Assembly: GCA_024138025.1 (NCBI GenBank) | Contig: JAMXBD010000633.1 | Coordinates: 715,619 to 779,618 of the forward strand | Reading direction: 5' to 3' | Length of the DNA: 64,000 bases | Source: Combretum micranthum | Lineage: Eukaryota > Streptophyta > Magnoliopsida > Myrtales > Combretaceae | In this document: in pieces, positions 60,569 through 64,000 of the stretch | Layout of the letters: the number at the start of each line of letters is the position of its first letter | How positions within the stretch are numbered: the first letter of the stretch is position 1 | Program-made: the position numbers and the translations under genes | The notes under the pieces: model-generated | Database searches by the model: none | The model's input: only the letters and a program-made list of their open reading frames with translations | Told to the model about the DNA's origin: nothing

Positions 60569-60667
60569 TGGTCTTATAGCTTAGTGGCTTTATCTTCGTA
60601 TCTTTAAGTGAGAGATATCAGGTTTGAGTCTTTCCTCCTCCGTTGTAATGACAAAAATAAAATTATT
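60569..60667 (+). mobile_element. tRNA-derived SINE, copy 2
   Basis: Same family as copy 1, opposite strand and 94 bases away. A box TATAGCTTAGTGGC, B box GGTTTGAGTC, 3' end TTGTAATGAC followed by an A-rich tail. It is flanked by ATTCTTGAGATAC (60556-60568) and ATTTTTGAGATAC (60668-60680), a 13-base target duplication with one mismatch. The tail and B box are more decayed than in copy 1. Confidence 0.82.
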
Positions 60668-60752
60668 ATTTTTGAGATACGATCAAGAGGAATCTCTTCA
60701 ATATGTATTTAGTTATAACTCTTCTTGTAGTAGAAGGCATCATACTCTTTTC

Positions 60753-61144
60753 TGTTAGAGATATGATTCAAAATTTGTTGGAGAAACTCTCTGCAATTTG
60801 TTGGCAATATTACATGGTCAAGATTTTGGGATTCCCTTATTAGGCTTTTTTTTCGGTCAATGATAAGAATGAAAATAAAAAAATGGCAACAAGGTGCAAA
60901 TCTCAGCCTAAATTAGCCAACAATACTAGCTTCATCAACTAGCTGTTAAAAACTATTTTTAGTAATTACCATTGTCATTTCTATATTTACATAATATTTT
61001 GTATTGTGTAAAATAGGAAATAGCTAAACAGTAACAAGGAGAACCGGATATATATATACATATATATATCAATGTACATAGTATGTAAAGAGGTAAGAAA
61101 AAGAAAAACAAAAAAAAATTTTTTATCATTTTTTCATAACTACA
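60753..61144 (+). repeat. candidate 5' LTR of the right-hand Copia
   Basis: It starts TGTTAGAGA and ends CTACA. Three bases later TGGTATGGG could be a decayed primer binding site, and gag begins immediately after. The partner LTR would be beyond the window, so this is unverified. Confidence 0.35.
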
Positions 61145-61148
61145 ATAT

Positions 61149-62290
61149 GGTATGGGTCACCCATCGCACTTTGGCATGGCAAATCCCACATTAAAGCTTA
61201 CCACAACATTTCTCAAAAGCAAGAATTACCTATCATGGGCTCGAGCTACTACTTTTTCTCTCAGTAGCAAAGCCAAACTTAGTTATGTTACTGGAACGAA
61301 AAAGAAACCAGGACAAGATCCAAAAAACCTAGAAGATTCAAAAATCAAAGATTAGCAAACTAGCAATCATCTTGTGATGTTGTGGCTGCTAAATTCTATG
61401 GAAGCACAAATAGCATAACGATTTGTGTTCTCAAGCTCATTAGCCAAAATTTAGCAATCATCTCAAGCTCTATTCAGGTAACAAAGAAACTACACTCACA
61501 TCTTTCAACTCAGGCAAGAAATTTCAAAAACCAAGCAAGGAGAAAAACAATTACTAAGTATCTTGGCTCATTGAAATCAAAGTGGGATGAACTTTCGATC
61601 TATCTCCTATGAAAAACCAATATAAAAACAATCCAAGAAAAATTCAATAAGATAAATTTTACCAATTCTTTGCAAGGTTAGATTTTATCCTTAATCTATT
61701 TTGCACACAGATCCTCCCCAATCCTGGTCTTTCTTCCCCCTCTCCCCCCCCCCCCCCCCCCCCCCCCCCTTCCCCAACATAGTCGCTATGGTACAGCGAG
61801 AGGAAACAAGACAGAGAACCATGAACCCAAAGCATACTTAACTGGTGAGAATCAAGCCTTCACCATTAATAGAGGCAATAGCAGACAAGAAAACCTTAGA
61901 AACAAGGGGAGGGGTCAAGAAAAACAAGCATCCACTTGATGTGACTAATGTCAAAAGGCCAAGCACACAAAGGAAGGCTGTTGGTTTCTCCACCCACATC
62001 TCCGACCAACGAAGGAAAGAGAGAAAGGGGCGATTTGAAAGGAGGAAAGAGAAAAGCCTTAAGTGTAGAATTGAGCTCGAATGAGGCAAAGTCAATTCCC
62101 AACTTTGGCTCAAGCCATTTGAATTGAAGTAGGCAGAACGGGCAATTGACCTAGATTGAAAACATTTTACAACAGCTAAACTATATTCTAAAAAGCAATT
62201 GATGACTAACCACTAGTCAAATGGACCCAAGTAATTCAAGTAAAAGTAAATCGATTATGGTCTCAAATTTTGTCACCCAAACCTATGACA
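61149..62290 (+). pseudogene. copia gag remnant, right-hand element
   Basis: The N-terminal part reads LKLTTTFLKSKNYLSWARAT, and then LVMLWLLNSME and KYLGSLKSKWDELSIY in shifting frames; these are gag signatures of plant copia elements. A CCHC knuckle is preserved in a third frame at 61940-61981 as CD*CQKAKHTKEGCW followed by FLHPHLRP, with one stop. Several frameshifts and a 26-base C run (61744-61769) interrupt it. Confidence 0.8.
61744..61769 (+). repeat. poly(C) tract, 26 bases
   Basis: An uninterrupted run of 26 C's, preceded by 'cccctctc' and followed by 'ttcccc', lies inside the gag remnant. Its G-rich complement could form a quadruplex. The length in particular may be affected by assembly or sequencing. 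Confidence 0.9.
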
Positions 62291-64000
62291 CGATGTGTGG
62301 ATTATTGATTCTAGGGCCATTAACCACATGACTGGACATCATGAAATTTTGAAAGATAAGGAAAAATAAAAATAACAAACCTGTAATCGTTGTTAATGGG
62401 GTAAGGGTTTCAATCCATAGCACTGACGCTACCAATCTTTTCTCAAAAAATATTTCTAACATTTTTACTTACCTACCTTCACTTCTAAACTCAGCAAAAT
62501 TATTAACGAATTAAATTACTATGTTATTTTCTCACCTCAAAATGTGATTTTTTAGGACAGAATGGCAAGGAAGAAGATTGGTGAGGAAAAGTTAGAAAAT
62601 GGTCTTTATCTTTTTGACCTATCAAAAATGGCGCCTAGTGTTAGCACTAAGTGTGTTGATGAAAATAAGTTGTGACATTGGAGAATTGGCCTCCCTTCCA
62701 ATAAAGTTTTAAGCGAATTGTTTCCTTTACCTAGTTTGGATTCCTTTCTTTATGATATATGCCCTTTTGCTAAGTAAACTATATTACCATTTCAACTATC
62801 TATTTATAAAACTAAGGATCCCTTCAATATGGTTCATTTTGATGTTTGGAGGCCTGCCCGGTTGAGTCTTACAATGGTTTTAAATAATTCATTAGTTTTA
62901 TTGATGAATATTCTTGTACTACTTGGTCATATCTACTTAAATCTAAAACTGAATTTTTTCTAAATTTCAAGAATTTATGAACTTTGTTGAAAATTAATTC
63001 AGTACCAAATCAAAACCTTTAAGCTTGATAATGGCACGTAATATATTAATAAAAAAAATTTGGAGTTTTTAAAAGAAAAAGGAATCCTTCATCAAACTAC
63101 TTGCATCAATACTCCTGAACAAAATGTTGTATCTGAAAGAAAAAACAAAAACCTGTTAGAGGTTGCTAGATCCCTTCTTTTTCAAACCAATGTCCCAAAA
63201 ATCTTTTAGTGAGATGCAAGTCTTACTGCCACCTATTTAATCAATAAGATTGCCTAGTTCCAATCCGAAGGAAAAAAGTCCATTAGGAATTTTAAGGCAA
63301 CAAAATGTGAATCTAGACCATTAACGGGTTTTTGGTTGTACTTGCTTTGCACATATCAAGAGACAAGACAAATTAGATAGGAATGCCATAAAGGCTATTT
63401 TCACAGGATATTCCTCCTAGAAAAGGGATATAAATGCTATGATCCTATTAATTATAAACTTTATCTTTATGGATGTAATCTTCTTTGAAAATGAGCCTTT
63501 TATAAAAATTGTGATGACCGTACAAATTTTGATGCTACCACTAGTAATATTACTCTTCAAGAACTAACCTTATTTGAAGATAGTGACAAAACTCAATATG
63601 AAGAAAGTTCAGATAATGATGAAGAAGGAGAACAGAACTTAGGAGGAGAAACTTGAGATCTAGTCGGTAGTCGAATGGGAAGATCAACACGTCACTCAAC
63701 CGCTTACTAAGTAAAGAGATTTTGTAACCTATCAGGTAACCTATCCCATTCAAGACTAGGTATCTTATGGTAATGTCTCATCTTAGTATAGTGCTTTCTT
63801 AAGTTCAATTTTTGAACAAAATGAGCCAACTATCTTTTGAGAAGCCAAAGATAACCTTATTTGGTGTAAAGTAATGAAATAATTACTTAAGTGATATGAA
63901 CCCCGCCAATCGATGATGAAACTCGATACCAATAGGTTCGATAGAAATCCCAAGACCGTTTGTATTTATATGGAAACCGCGACCATTGCCTATATAGAGG
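62291..64000 (+). pseudogene. copia pol remnant (protease, integrase), runs off the window
   Basis: The protease active site reads WIIDSRAINHMTG, with Arg where Asp-Ser-Gly is needed. GAG-pre-integrase text (ENGLYLFDLSKM) follows, then the integrase core with Asp in MVHFDVW (about 62841), Asp in FKLDNGT, and the catalytic Glu in QNVVSERKN (63135-63137), all three acidic residues present. Stops and frameshifts are scattered throughout, several of them where the family has Trp or Gln. Near 63820-63880 the start of reverse transcriptase is recognisable (AKDNLIWCKVMK). The last 120 bases no longer resemble copia, so another insertion or deletion may begin there. Confidence 0.85.

Noticed and set aside
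1..64000. A novel defence or biosynthetic gene system
   Set aside because: All coding sequence that can be recognised belongs to PLAC8 genes or to retrotransposons; no co-oriented gene set or unknown multi-gene module was found.

Overview
The window is nuclear DNA from a flowering plant, most likely a eudicot. It is very AT-rich and gene-poor, with GT-AG introns, tRNA-Met-primed Ty1/copia and Ty3/gypsy retrotransposons, tRNA-derived SINEs and Mutator-like MITEs. There is no bacterial operon structure and no CRISPR array. The species cannot be named from the sequence.

The real host genes belong to one family, the PLAC8 / PLANT CADMIUM RESISTANCE (PCR) / CELL NUMBER REGULATOR (CNR) small membrane proteins. 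Gene A (21667-25209, minus strand, four exons, 297 residues) and gene B (33251-35641, plus strand, four exons, 144 residues) can both be assembled with canonical splice sites and an open frame. They share intron positions and phases and an identical 72-base second exon. A third copy (51643-54233, plus strand) is a pseudogene with no promoter and no exons 1 and 2. Gene B and the pseudogene lie in two diverged direct copies of a segment of more than 10 kb (about 31.56-42.26 kb and 46.37-57.86 kb). A possible exon of an unidentified gene (5004-5229) is cut a few bases before its apparent stop codon by a Copia element.

Layout: 1-5.0 kb, AT-rich spacer. 5.23-13.62 kb, an old complete-length but dead Copia (5-bp TSD AACTT) with a 3.35-kb solo LTR nested in it (6673-10019, TSD CAATA). 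13.6-17.8 kb, spacer, a Mutator-like MITE and an Athila/Tat-like LTR fragment. 17.78-21.11 kb, a second solo LTR of the same family. 21.67-25.21 kb, gene A. 25.2-31.5 kb, spacer with repeat fragments. 31.5-42.3 kb, duplication unit 1 with gene B and a gutted minus-strand Copia. 42.39-45.51 kb, a MITE split by a third solo LTR (TSD GTAGA). 46.4-57.9 kb, duplication unit 2, in which about 4.8 kb (a GC-richer block, a gutted gypsy element and an Athila/Tat-like LTR) replaces the promoter and first two exons of the PLAC8 copy. 58.4-60.7 kb, a MITE, a GAGCTC-rich hAT-like element and two opposed SINEs with clean target duplications. 60.75-64.0 kb, a degenerate plus-strand Copia running off the window.

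The genes do not form a pathway. The window shows a PLAC8 family locus that grew by tandem duplication and was then eroded by nested transposon insertion. I see no evidence for a new molecular system. The most unusual items are the variable repeat cassettes in the solo LTRs, the exon-replacing insertion, the altered PLAC8 cysteine motif of gene A and the C-to-T-type decay of the Copia.
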